Below are positions 18,484-25,440 of a DNA stretch of 38,645 bases, one piece after another. The stretch spans positions 1 to 38,645 of the forward strand of contig JAABRU010000056.1 of NCBI GenBank assembly GCA_011390755.1, in the 5' to 3' direction. Numbering within the stretch: position 1 is the stretch's first letter; every line of letters begins with the position of its first letter. Source of the DNA: Desulfobacteraceae bacterium (GTDB lineage: Bacteria; Desulfobacterota; Desulfobacteria; Desulfobacterales; Desulfococcaceae). Under the pieces are notes generated by a model. It ran no database searches. It was not told the DNA's origin and worked only from the letters and a program-made list of their open reading frames with translations. The position numbers and the translations under genes are program-made.

Positions 18484-19703
18484 TGCACATACTTTTGATT
18501 CATCAGGCATTTGTATCTCCCAAAGAACCGGGCGGCACCCGTCATTATGAGCTGGCCCGCCATCTTGTAAAACAGGGTCATAAGGTTACAGTCATAACAA
18601 GTAATCTGAGTTATTTGACAGGAGAGCGAATTACTTCACATTCCGGTCTTATATCAGAAGAAATTATAGACGGAATTAAGGTATTGCGGGTTTACACCTA
18701 TCCGTCATTGCATCAAAGTTTTGTATGGAGAGTTGTATCATTTTTCTCTTTTATGTTCTCTTCTATAATTGCTGCTGTTCGTGTCATATCTGTTGATTTG
18801 GTTATGGGAACTTCGCCCCCGATTTTTCAATTGGTATCAGCATGGCTGGCTGCTAAACTCCATAGAAAAACTTTTTTGCTTGAAATCCGGGATCTGTGGC
18901 CCGATTTTGCCATTGATATGGGCGTTTTGAAAAATCCGGTTCTGATCCGTTTATCCCGCCGGTTAGAATCATTTCTTTATTCTCAGGCGGATCATTTTCT
19001 GGTCAATTCACCGGCATATAAAGATTATCTGATCAATAAGGACATTCTGGAAAATAAAATCACTCTGATTCCCAATGGCGTTGATACAACAGTGTTCAAA
19101 CCGGAAATGAAGGGTGAAAATATCCGCAAAGAATATAAATTAAAAGATCGGTTTGTCGTTACTTATACCGGCGCTTTGGGACTTGCCAATGATATTCAGA
19201 CTATTCTGCGGGCTGCAAGATGTCTGCTTGACAAACCTGACATCTGTTTTCTGATTGTAGGGGATGGAAAGGAGCGGTCAAATCTGGAAAAATTTGCAAA
19301 AGAATGGAATTTGACAAACGTAATCTTTACAGGTTCACGCTCAAAGTCAGAAATGCCTGAAATTCTGGCGGCATCCGATGTATGTGTCGCTACTTTGCAG
19401 AATATTCCTATGTTCCGGACAACATACCCCAACAAAATATTTGATTATATGGCTGCCGGATGTCCAACAATTCTTGCCATTGACGGCGTGATTCGGAAGG
19501 TAATAGAATCCGCAGATGGCGGAATTTTTGTACATCCGGGTGATGATGAATCTTTGGCAAAAGCTGTTCTGAAACTCAGAAATAATCCGAAACAGGCAGA
19601 AACTATGGGACTATCTGCCAGAAATTATGTGGAAAAATATTTTGACAGATATAAACATGCTGAACAATTTGCCGAACTGGTCAGAACCACTGGACAAGAA
19701 TGA
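18483..19703 (+). CDS. Glycosyltransferase family 4 (WcaI/WbuB-like)
   Basis: 406 aa. Starts MHILLIHQAFVSPKEPGGTR with the N-terminal glycine-rich loop, followed by HKVTVITSNLSYLTGE. The donor half has VVTYTGALGLANDIQTIL, a GDGKER loop and FDYMAAGCPTILAIDG near the C-terminus. Similar proteins are annotated as WbuB and usually lie beside the fused oxidoreductase and heparinase-like genes, the arrangement seen here. It overlaps the heparinase-like stop as TAATG, with GAGG upstream. It is the last gene before the repeat- and TA-rich block. Confidence 0.88.
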   Translation: MHILLIHQAFVSPKEPGGTRHYELARHLVKQGHKVTVITSNLSYLTGERITSHSGLISEEIIDGIKVLRVYTYPSLHQSFVWRVVSFFSFMFSSIIAAVRVISVDLVMGTSPPIFQLVSAWLAAKLHRKTFLLEIRDLWPDFAIDMGVLKNPVLIRLSRRLESFLYSQADHFLVNSPAYKDYLINKDILENKITLIPNGVDTTVFKPEMKGENIRKEYKLKDRFVVTYTGALGLANDIQTILRAARCLLDKPDICFLIVGDGKERSNLEKFAKEWNLTNVIFTGSRSKSEMPEILAASDVCVATLQNIPMFRTTYPNKIFDYMAAGCPTILAIDGVIRKVIESADGGIFVHPGDDESLAKAVLKLRNNPKQAETMGLSARNYVEKYFDRYKHAEQFAELVRTTGQE

Positions 19704-19724
19704 TACAAAAGATATTACCGAAGC

Positions 19725-19778
19725 CGACAAATCGCAGTTGAAAAATACGATTTCCACAAAATGAATGCCGTTATCCTG
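19725..19778 (+). pseudogene. Coding remnant: conserved tail RQIAVEKYDFHKMNAVIL
   Basis: The frame reads RQIAVEKYDFHKMNAVIL with no start codon, running straight into the first hairpin repeat. Near-identical tails stand before hairpins at 21932-21979 (VEKYDVHKLNAVIL) and 28104-28157 (RQIAVEKYDVHKVNALIL). Conservation at the protein level with synonymous differences suggests the decayed 3' end of one gene family. I do not recognise that family. Confidence 0.5.
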
Positions 19779-19942
19779 CCACGAATCACACGAATAGACA
19801 CGAATAAAATTTTCCCATTCGTGTTTATTCGTGCAATTCGTGGCTGCGCTTATCCTGAAATGAGCCACGAATTGCACGAATGGACACGAATAGGGAAAGG
19901 ACTTACATTTTTTCATTCGTGCATATTCGTGAAATTCGTGGC
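19778..19942. repeat. CACGAAT hairpin repeats, two copies
   Basis: Copy 1 (19778-19844) is the short form, 67 bases, with an AT-rich spacer and nearly symmetrical arms. Copy 2 (19864-19942) is the long form, 79 bases, with spacer AGGGAAAGG-CTTACATTTTTT. Each arm contains three CACGAAT heptamers (or the complement ATTCGTG) spaced about 10-11 bases apart and begins with GCCACGAAT. The two copies are separated by the recurrent linker containing TATCCTGAAA. They lie directly upstream of the GxxExxY gene. Confidence 0.95.
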
Positions 19943-19969
19943 TGACTGATTACAAAAAAGGACTTTGAG

Positions 19970-20341
19970 ATGGCTGATATTATTTATAAAGAACTTTCTT
20001 TTCAGATTATGGGTGCTGTATTTGAAGTGCATAATGTTCTCGGACACGGTTTTTTTGAAAAGGTTTATGAGCGGGCATTGGTGAAAGAACTTCGTCTCCG
20101 CAGAATACCTGTTGAAACACAGAAAGAAATCAAGGTGTTTTACAAACAGGAGGAGATTGGTATTTATTGTGCAGATATGGTTGTAAACAATCAGATTCTT
20201 CTGGAATTGAAAGCAGTGGATAAATTAAACAACACACACAAAGCCCAGGTACTGAATTATCTCAAAGCAACCGGCCTCAAACTCGGCCTTTTGATCAATT
20301 TCGGCAAAGAAAGAGTTGAACATGAACGGCTGGTACTGTAA
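19970..20341 (+). CDS. GxxExxY family protein
   Basis: 123 aa. The signature G-F-F-E-K-V-Y lies in VLGHGFFEKVYERAL, followed by VETQKEIKVFYK and DMVVNNQILLELKAVDKL, where the acidic residues and ELK resemble a PD-(D/E)XK nuclease core (PDDEXK_3-like). The end LGLLINFGKERVEHERLVL is typical and shows the gene is complete. Function is unknown in the family. AAAGGA precedes the ATG. It is bracketed by CACGAAT repeats: a full copy ends 28 bases upstream and a right half-copy begins 7 bases after the stop. This suggests a link between gene and repeat. Confidence 0.9.
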   Translation: MADIIYKELSFQIMGAVFEVHNVLGHGFFEKVYERALVKELRLRRIPVETQKEIKVFYKQEEIGIYCADMVVNNQILLELKAVDKLNNTHKAQVLNYLKATGLKLGLLINFGKERVEHERLVL

Positions 20342-20347
20342 TTTTAC

Positions 20348-20376
20348 CATTCGTGTTCATTCGTGCAATTCGTGGC
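20348..20376. repeat. Right half of a CACGAAT hairpin
   Basis: Only the right arm is present: three ATTCGTG heptamers ending in ATTCGTGGC. Its inner spacing (GTGTTCATTCGTGCAATT) matches the short form of the repeat (copies at 19778 and 21998) rather than the adjacent long copy. No matching left arm lies immediately next to it. Confidence 0.85.
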
Positions 20377-20432
20377 TGATTAATAATTTTGATAAAACCG
20401 GCAACAACAGAAAAAAATTTCAATTATATGCA

Positions 20433-20888
20433 ATGATTAAACACACGCCCATCGCCCGCAATATTTCAGAACTTGTTCCAGAAGCTGCACAATATCTGAA
20501 AAAAAGAAAAGACGTTCTCTTTGCCTGCCTTTTCGGGAGCATGGCATCCGGAACCTGCACCCCTTTAAGCGATATTGATATTGCCGTATATCTGAAAAAA
20601 GGAAATATTTCTGAAAAAAGGCTGGAACTTATTGGTGATCTTGCGGATATTTTCAAAACAGATGAAATTGATCTGGTCATCCTGAACACAGCGCCCCTGA
20701 GCCTCAGGATGAAAATACTGAAACAGAGAAAAATACTCGCTGACAATCATCCTTTTTTCCGTCACAAATACGAATCCATAACCATAAGATCCTGGTTTGA
20801 TTTTTCCAAACTTGAACACAGGATACTGGAAAGGCGGTTTTTCAATGGTGGATCATCCTCTGATATTAAGAAAAATTTCAGAACTTGA
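20433..20888 (+). CDS. mntA: MntA-like nucleotidyltransferase antitoxin
   Basis: 151 aa from the ATG at 20433. The frame is open further upstream, but only through the hairpin half-copy, so that part is not coding. The minimal nucleotidyltransferase motif GSMASGTCTPLSDID lies at residues 35-50, followed by DEIDLVILN, which supplies the third acidic residue. MntA antitoxins AMPylate their HEPN toxin partner, here the overlapping downstream gene (44-base overlap). The ribosome site is weak. Identified by motif plus pairing. Confidence 0.85.
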   Translation: MIKHTPIARNISELVPEAAQYLKKRKDVLFACLFGSMASGTCTPLSDIDIAVYLKKGNISEKRLELIGDLADIFKTDEIDLVILNTAPLSLRMKILKQRKILADNHPFFRHKYESITIRSWFDFSKLEHRILERRFFNGGSSSDIKKNFRT

Positions 20889-21276
20889 GCAGTATCTGTC
20901 TCAAATCAGAGAATATGTTGACATTTCTCTGTCCGAATACGCAAACGATTGGAAAACGCAGAGAATTGCAGAAAGAACGCTTCAGATGATGATTGAGACA
21001 TGCCTGGATATTGCATCTCACATTATTTCTGATGAAAAATACAGAACACCTGAAAATTATGCGGATATGTTCAGAATTCTTTCTGAAAACAGAATACTGA
21101 ACAAATCTTTGCTCAATGCTTTGGAAAAAATGGCAAAATTCAGAAATTATGTGGTGCATCATTACGACAAAATTGATCCGGACATTGTTGTGAATATCCT
21201 GCATAAACATCTTGAAGATTTTGAAAAATTTGCATCAGCCATCATCTGTTATCTAAAAGACAGGCAGAAAGGATAG
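20845..21276 (+). CDS. hepT: HepT-like HEPN ribonuclease toxin (DUF86)
   Basis: 143 aa from the ATG at 20845, with AAAGGCGG upstream. The catalytic and modification motif R-x4-H-x-Y is RNYVVHHY at residues 100-107. The helical pattern and the N-terminal segment LRKISELEQYLSQI are typical of DUF86. Together with the overlapping upstream nucleotidyltransferase this forms a type VII TA pair, in which the antitoxin adds AMP to the motif tyrosine. All key residues are present, so the pair looks functional. Confidence 0.9.
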   Translation: MVDHPLILRKISELEQYLSQIREYVDISLSEYANDWKTQRIAERTLQMMIETCLDIASHIISDEKYRTPENYADMFRILSENRILNKSLLNALEKMAKFRNYVVHHYDKIDPDIVVNILHKHLEDFEKFASAIICYLKDRQKG

Positions 21277-21279
21277 CAA

Positions 21280-21465
21280 ATGCACCCTGAACAAAAGAAA
21301 ATATTCCAGGCCATGACACCGGAACAGAAACTGGGAGCCGCAATGAATCTTTATCACTCAGCCCGGCAACTCAAGGCGGCAGCACTGAGGCATTGGCATC
21401 CGGACTGGAGCGAAGAACAGATTGAAAAAAAAGTCCGGGATATTTTTCTTTATGCAAGAACATAA
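21280..21465 (+). CDS. Small protein, 61 aa, unknown function
   Basis: Sequence MTPEQKLGAAMNLYHSARQL then HPDWSEEQIEKKVRDIFLYART; helical, no cysteines. Short proteins with this MTPEQ/HPDWSEEQI pattern commonly precede a nucleotidyltransferase-like gene whose C-terminus contains SEKHLRDI. Such a tail follows here in the same frame after the stop. An AAAGGA ribosome site and a 3-base gap from hepT support translation. The partner gene has mostly been lost, so this is probably an orphan half of a former two-gene unit. Confidence 0.65.
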   Translation: MHPEQKKIFQAMTPEQKLGAAMNLYHSARQLKAAALRHWHPDWSEEQIEKKVRDIFLYART

Positions 21466-21690
21466 CCTGTTTCAGATTTTCATCCGCAAGAGGGAGAAAT
21501 ATTCCGTCTGGCACCTGTTGAATATGTTATTCTGAGGAAACTGGAATATTATCAGGAAGGCAGATCAGAAAAACATTTACGGGATATTGCAGGAATATTG
21601 TCGGTTTCTTCAGACCGGATTGATTTTCATCAGTTTGATGAATATTCTCTGGAAAAAGAATGGAAAGAGGCAAAAGCATACCGCTTATGA
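21466..21690 (+). pseudogene. C-terminal remnant of a nucleotidyltransferase-like (DUF6036/AbiEii-type) gene
   Basis: After the stop at 21463-21465 the same frame stays open to a TGA at 21688-21690. It reads VEYVILRKLEYYQEGRSEKH then LRDIAGILSVSS, the characteristic C-terminal half of nucleotidyltransferase-fold proteins partnered with short MTPEQ-type proteins. There is no start codon or catalytic domain, so about the first half of the gene is missing. It marks a deletion inside the TA island. Confidence 0.7.
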
Positions 21691-21715
21691 AAACAATTTC
21701 TGATACTGCATTTAA

Positions 21716-21985
21716 ATAAAGTTCGGCAATGAAATCACAGAAATCTTCGGAATCATCCCGGTTGCTCTCACCGCCAATAAAGCAAATTATATCATTGGTT
21801 TCAGAACGGCTGACGAAATCAGAAATCGAATTGCTAAGGCTGAGAAAGAAACATATCTCCGATTACGCTCAAAAGGAATTGACCGGAAGGATTAAAGAAT
21901 CGCTTCAGTTTCAGGCAATGAACAAAAAATAGTAGAAAAATACGATGTTCACAAACTGAATGCGGTTATCCTGTTATCCTGAAAA
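21716..21985 (+). pseudogene. Decayed reading frame ending in the VEKYDVHK tail
   Basis: One frame encodes FGNEITEIFGIIPVALTANK and later GFRTADEIRNRIAKAEKETY, is broken by a single stop at 21893-21895, and resumes to GNEQKIVEKYDVHKLNAVIL. The last part matches the remnants before 19778 and 28174. There is no start codon. An overlapping 67-codon frame (21729-21932) is less convincing. I cannot name the family; the tail shared among three loci is the main evidence that this was a gene. Confidence 0.5.
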
Positions 21986-21997
21986 CAATGGATTTAA

Positions 21998-22172
21998 GCC
22001 ACGAATGGCACGAATGAACACGAATAAAATTTTTCCATTCGTGTTCATTCGTGAAATTCGTGGCCTGGATTATCCTGAAAAGAATGAGATTTAGCCACGA
22101 ATTGCACGAATGGACACGAATAGGGAAAGGGGTTCATTTTTTTCATTCGTGTATATTCGTGAAATTCGTGGC
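21998..22172. repeat. CACGAAT hairpin repeats, two copies
   Basis: A short-form copy (21998-22064, 67 bases, arms matching at about 26 of 28 positions) is followed after the TATCCTGAAA linker by a long-form copy (22094-22172). They fill most of the gene-free stretch between the decayed frame and the brnT promoter. The rest of that stretch (22173-22265) is the promoter and leader. Confidence 0.95.
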
Positions 22173-22197
22173 TGCCCTTATCCTGAAAAGAATGGGC

Positions 22198-22227
22198 TTG
22201 ACATAGTATCCTGTCTGCATTTATATT
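22198..22227 (+). promoter_or_regulatory. Sigma70-type promoter for brnTA
   Basis: TTGACA (22198-22203), an 18-base spacer and TATATT (22222-22227). About 50 bases including both boxes and the GTCTGCATT spacer are nearly identical to 24384-24413 in front of the MazF module. Both promoters start right after a hairpin array. Confidence 0.75.
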
Positions 22228-22265
22228 ACAGTAATTTTTATGAAATGAAAGGTGATATATATTGA

Positions 22266-22556
22266 ATGATTATCGAAGGCTTTATCTGGCTGACTGATTT
22301 TGTTGATAAACTTGAGTTCAAACACGGTGTGTCAATGTATGAAGCAGAAAGTGTTTTTGCAGGGAATCCGGTTTACAAAAAGATACAGAAAGGACGCGTC
22401 AAGGGCGAAAACCTTTACAGAGCTTTGGGAAAAACAGAAGCAGGAAGATATCTTGCTGTATTTTTTATTTATAAAAAGACACATGAGGTTCTTGTCATTT
22501 CAGCCAGAGATATGACAGAAAAGGAGAGAAAAAACTATGCAAAAACAAAAAGATAA
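22266..22556 (+). CDS. brnT: BrnT family toxin
   Basis: 96 aa, RelE-fold ribonuclease toxin. Visible BrnT features: FEFKHGVSMYEAE-like N-terminal segment (here LEFKHGVSMYEAESVFAGNP), LYRALGKTEAGRYLAVFFIY in the middle, and the terminal ISARDMTEKERKNYAK motif. An AAAGGTGA ribosome site lies upstream of the ATG. It overlaps its antitoxin gene by 20 bases. It should inhibit translation by RNA cleavage when not bound by BrnA. The promoter at 22198 lies 39 bases before the start. Confidence 0.9.
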   Translation: MIIEGFIWLTDFVDKLEFKHGVSMYEAESVFAGNPVYKKIQKGRVKGENLYRALGKTEAGRYLAVFFIYKKTHEVLVISARDMTEKERKNYAKTKR

Positions 22557-22809
22557 AAGAAAAAAACCGGATACTGTGCCGGATGAATTCGGTTCCATAC
22601 TTGAGGCAGCCGATTTCTGGGACAGCCATGATTCCGCTGAATATGAAGATATAATGGAACCTGCTGATTTTGAGGTAAATATCAAAAGACGAATCTGTAT
22701 GGTTTCCATTGCAGAGGATATTTTGGAAGGACTTAGGAAAAAAGCAATTTATCAGGGGTTATCAACAGAGACACTTGTAAACCTTTTACTACAGAAACAC
22801 GCTTTATGA
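22537..22809 (+). CDS. brnA: BrnA-like antitoxin
   Basis: 90 aa. FGSILEAADFWDSHDSAEY matches the toxin-binding part of BrnA/CopG-type antitoxins. The C-terminal half (ISIAEDILEGLRKKAI-like region and LSTETLVNLLLQKHAL) forms the DNA-binding ribbon-helix-helix. An AAGGAGAG ribosome site lies inside brnT and the genes overlap. As in other BrnTA pairs the complex probably represses its own promoter. It ends 16 bases before the next hairpin repeat. Confidence 0.88.
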   Translation: MQKQKDKRKKPDTVPDEFGSILEAADFWDSHDSAEYEDIMEPADFEVNIKRRICMVSIAEDILEGLRKKAIYQGLSTETLVNLLLQKHAL

Positions 22810-22825
22810 AAAAATCTCATTTTAA

Positions 22826-22904
22826 GCCACGAATTGCACGAATGAACACGAATAGGGAAAGGACTTACATTTTTTTATTCGTGTATATTCGTGAAATTCG
22901 TGGC
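22826..22904. repeat. CACGAAT hairpin repeat, single long copy
   Basis: 79 bases, long form with CTTACATTT spacer; one base differs in the right arm (TTATTCGTG). It joins directly to the duplicated leader at 22905. Confidence 0.95.
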
Positions 22905-22970
22905 TGAAGTCGGAGAAATCTGATAAAAATCCCATTGCTTTGCACGCATTATCTGGGTATCATCAGGAAA
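22905..22970 (+). promoter_or_regulatory. Duplicated leader, putative promoter region (copy 1)
   Basis: About 66 bases beginning TGAAGTCGGAGAAATC are almost identical to 26618-26683, yet the downstream genes are unrelated. A weak -10 (TATCAT here, TATAAT in the other copy) follows GCACGCATTATC; no good -35 box is visible. The shared position between hairpin and TA start suggests a promoter or operator. Confidence 0.5.
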
Positions 22971-22992
22971 AAATTTTTAAAAGGAGAATGAT

Positions 22993-23277
22993 ATGAAAAC
23001 ACAGACCGACAGAACATTATATGAACAGACAGTCATCAGTATCATGAGCAGACTTCCGGAAGCCGGAATTTTACAGATTGTTGATTTTGCAAAATTCATT
23101 GAAAATCAGTCGTCTGTGCATAAATCAGATGAAGAGGAAAAATGGAACAGTCTGCTTGCCGGACCCGAATCAAAAAAAACGATGCGTGAAATGGCAAAAG
23201 AGGCTCTTGAGGATTATCACAGCGGAAAAACAACAGAAATAACCATAAACAAAAATGGAAAACTTGAACCTGCATGA
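22993..23277 (+). CDS. Putative antitoxin of a RelE/ParE-type pair
   Basis: 94 aa. The N-terminal YEQTVISIMSRLPEAGILQI and DFAKFIENQ segment resembles DUF2281-like or RHH-associated antitoxins, whose helix begins with LPE. The C-terminus is basic and low in structure (GKTTEITINKNGKLEPA). AAAAGGAG precedes the ATG, and the stop overlaps the toxin start as ATGA. Identity is inferred mainly from its size, the overlap and the partner. Confidence 0.7.
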   Translation: MKTQTDRTLYEQTVISIMSRLPEAGILQIVDFAKFIENQSSVHKSDEEEKWNSLLAGPESKKTMREMAKEALEDYHSGKTTEITINKNGKLEPA

Positions 23278-23543
23278 AAGCAAAAGCTACCCGGAAATTC
23301 TGGAAATGTTATGAATCTCTTCCTGCGGATATACAACAGCGTTCACGCAGGGCTTATCAGACATGGAAAACAAATCCCGGACATCCGGGATTGCATTTCA
23401 AAAAGGTTGATGAAGAATATCCGATCTATTCCGTGCGTGTAAGTGATGATTACCGTACACTCGGCATCCTTGAAGGAGATACGGTAATCTGGTATTGGAT
23501 TGGCAATCATGACGAATATATGCGTCTGCTGAGAAAAAGCTGA
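23274..23543 (+). CDS. RelE/ParE-superfamily toxin
   Basis: 89 aa. FWKCYESLPADIQQRSRRAY forms the two N-terminal helices, and HFKKVDEEYPIYSVRVSDDY, RTLGILEG and WIGNHDEYMRLL form the beta sheet with the C-terminal His common in RelE-like ribonucleases. The start overlaps the antitoxin stop by four bases. Whether it cuts mRNA (RelE) or poisons gyrase (ParE) is not decided by sequence. The frame continues after its stop into an acetyltransferase fragment. Confidence 0.85.
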   Translation: MKAKATRKFWKCYESLPADIQQRSRRAYQTWKTNPGHPGLHFKKVDEEYPIYSVRVSDDYRTLGILEGDTVIWYWIGNHDEYMRLLRKS

Positions 23544-23696
23544 CATTTAGCCAGAAAGATCAAAAAGGTATTTCAGGTTAAAATTTTTCCCTCAGATGAA
23601 AGAATCGGTTATACACGGGGTTCTGTCAAAATAGGTGCTTATTCCTTTATCGGTGCAGATTCAATCGTTCTGCCCGGGGTCACAACAGGAGACTGA
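23544..23696 (+). pseudogene. Fragment of a hexapeptide-repeat acetyltransferase
   Basis: In frame after the toxin stop, without its own start: IKKVFQVKIFPSDERIGYTR then GSVKIGAYSFIGADSIVLPG and a stop after VTTGD. These are left-handed beta-helix repeats. The fragment ends where the normal enzyme would continue for 40 or more residues. It is probably the relic of a polysaccharide acetyltransferase cut by arrival of the TA and repeat DNA. Confidence 0.7.
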
Positions 23697-23779
23697 CAGA
23701 AGAGATAGGGAAAGAAGGAATCAGTCCCGGCATGAATTTTCGGTGCGGCAATGCTGAAAAAATATTCTTTCTTTTTTTA

Positions 23780-24358
23780 GCCACGAATTGCACGAATGAA
23801 CACGAATAGGGAAAGGGCTTACATTTTTTCATTCGTGCATATTCGTGAAATTCGTGGCATGGATTATCCTGAAAAGAATGAGATTTAGCCACGAATTGCA
23901 CGAATGGACACGAATAGGGAAAGGGGTTCATTTCTTTCATTCGTGTATATTCGTGAAATTCGTGGCTGCCCTTTTCCTGAAATGAGCCACGAATTGCACG
24001 AATGGACACGAATAGGGAAAGGGGTTCATTTTTTTCATTCGTGTATATTCGTGAAATTCGTGGCTGCCCTTATCCTGAAATGAGCCACGAATTGCACGAA
24101 TGAACACGAATAGGGAAAAGGTTTCATTTCTTTCATTCGTGTATATTCGTGAAATTCGTGGCTGCCCTTATCCTGAAATGAGCCACGAATTGCACGAATG
24201 AACACGAATAGGGAAAAGGTTTCATTTCTTTCATTCGTGTATATTCGTGAAATTCGTGGCTGCGCTTTTCCTGAAATGAGCCACGAATTGCACGAATGAA
24301 CACGAATAGGGAAAAGGTTTCATTTCTTTCATTCGTGTATATTCGTGAAATTCGTGGC
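23780..24358. repeat. Tandem array of six CACGAAT hairpins
   Basis: Copies at 23780-23858, 23888-23966, 23986-24064, 24084-24162, 24182-24260 and 24280-24358. The first step is 108 bases and the others exactly 98, made of a 79-base hairpin plus a 19-base linker with TCCTGAAATGA. Later copies share spacer and loop variants (AAAAGGTTTCATTTC), so the array probably grew by unequal crossing over. It occupies most of the 750-base gene-free stretch; 23720-23761 is a flank repeated at 26182. Confidence 0.97.
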
Positions 24359-24383
24359 TGCGCTTTTCCTGAAAAGAATGGGG

Positions 24384-24413
24384 TTGACATAATATCCCGT
24401 CTGCATTTATATT
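24384..24413 (+). promoter_or_regulatory. Sigma70-type promoter for the RHH/MazF module
   Basis: TTGACA (24384-24389), 18-base spacer, TATATT (24408-24413), near-identical to the brnTA promoter at 22198. It starts 25 bases after the last hairpin of the array and lies 36 bases before the antitoxin ATG. Confidence 0.75.
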
Positions 24414-24449
24414 TCTGTATGAATTGTTTTTTGATATAAGGAGACTGCC

Positions 24450-24680
24450 ATGCAAAAAAAACTTACCATCACACTTGAGGATCAGGTCTATGAAGCCCTG
24501 CACAATGTCGTTGGGCGGCGTAATATCAGCCGTTTTATTAACGCTTTGCTTCGTCCCTGTGTACTGAAATCAGACTTGGATACGGCTTACAGACAAATGG
24601 CGGCGGATGAGCTGCGGGAATCTGAGGCTTTGGAATGGGCAGAAGCAACAATCGGGGATGTGAAAGATGAAACGCGGTGA
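24450..24680 (+). CDS. Antitoxin with ribbon-helix-helix-like N-terminus (MazE role)
   Basis: 76 aa. [19 protein letters not shown] then [14 protein letters not shown] gives the strand-helix-helix pattern of Arc/CopG repressors. The acidic C-terminal half ([18 protein letters not shown]) would wrap the toxin. ATAAGGAG precedes the ATG. It overlaps the MazF-like gene by 14 bases. It probably neutralises that toxin and represses the promoter at 24384. Confidence 0.85.
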   Translation: MQKKLTITLEDQVYEALHNVVGRRNISRFINALLRPCVLKSDLDTAYRQMAADELRESEALEWAEATIGDVKDETR

Positions 24681-24990
24681 GGTGTGGTGGGTCAACTTCG
24701 ATCCCTCGGTTGGCGGTGAAATCCGAAAACAGCGTCCTGCTGTGATCATTAGCAATGATGCATCCAATAAACATCTGAATCGTGTTCAGGTTGTTCCCAT
24801 AACCGGCAATGTGGGCAAGTTGTATCCGAGTGAGGCTTATATCACTCTCAACGGTGAAACAAATAAAGCCTTAGCAGACCAGATTACAACGGTGAGTAAA
24901 ACACGTCTGAAAAACCAAATCGGCAGGTTATCTGCTGATGACATGAAAAAAATAGCTCACGCTGTCAGAACGCAGCTTGGACTGACATAA
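24667..24990 (+). CDS. mazF: MazF/PemK family endoribonuclease toxin
   Basis: 107 aa. [18 protein letters not shown] at the N-terminus and RPAVIISND give the conserved Arg and strand pattern of the PemK/MazF barrel. VVPITGN and the later [12 protein letters not shown] match the family's second catalytic segment. It cleaves mRNA at short sequences; specificity is unknown. All core motifs are present and length is normal, so it looks intact. Confidence 0.92.
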   Translation: MKRGEVWWVNFDPSVGGEIRKQRPAVIISNDASNKHLNRVQVVPITGNVGKLYPSEAYITLNGETNKALADQITTVSKTRLKNQIGRLSADDMKKIAHAVRTQLGLT

Positions 24991-25098
24991 AAATTTATTG
25001 ACAGGTAAAAAAATCATAAAACAGAAATATTTAAAAATCTCTTTTCGTCTTGTCAGCTGGTTGGAGGATAATCACGGCATCTATTTCCGAAAAAAACA

Positions 25099-25347
25099 AT
25101 GAACGAAAATAAATGCAATTTCTGCGGAAGTACTGAATATGAAGAGCGCAGGACAGATTACCTGTATTCTTACAGGGGAAATTACCTTCTGGTTCCGAAT
25201 ACTCCCGCGGAGGTCTGCCTGAAATGCGGAATGCTCTATTATGAAGCCAACGTACTGAAGGAAATCGAACGCCGTTTTTTTGCCATTCAGAAAAAGCAGG
25301 AACAGGCAGAAAAATATATTGAAATTCCCATGATGAACTATGCGTGA
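25099..25347 (+). CDS. YgiT-type zinc finger protein (MqsA-like antitoxin N-domain)
   Basis: 82 aa. Two CxxC pairs, CNFCGS near residue 6 and CLKCGM near 38, flank YRGNYLLVPNTPAEV, the usual YgiT-type zinc finger. The C-terminal part is helical. These proteins normally pair with a DUF4258 or MqsR-type toxin directly upstream. Here the 108 bases upstream hold only a short open stretch (SWLEDNHGIYFRKKQ, ending at 25101), so the toxin is missing or unrecognisable. Probably an orphan antitoxin. Confidence 0.8.
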   Translation: MNENKCNFCGSTEYEERRTDYLYSYRGNYLLVPNTPAEVCLKCGMLYYEANVLKEIERRFFAIQKKQEQAEKYIEIPMMNYA

Positions 25348-25440
25348 TGAGCGGATTCATTTCTCTGTCATATCCCTGGAAAAATGATACAGACCGGATA
25401 AAAAAATTATACTCACCAAACGGAATGCGGGATAAAAGCA

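Noticed and set aside
21729..21932. 67-codon gene
   Set aside because: The alternative frame at 21716-21985 is more protein-like and shares a tail with two other loci; this one has no ribosome site and no recognisable motif.
23780..24358. CRISPR array
   Set aside because: The units are 79-base inverted repeats with a 19-base conserved linker; there are no unique spacers of 30-40 bases and no cas genes.
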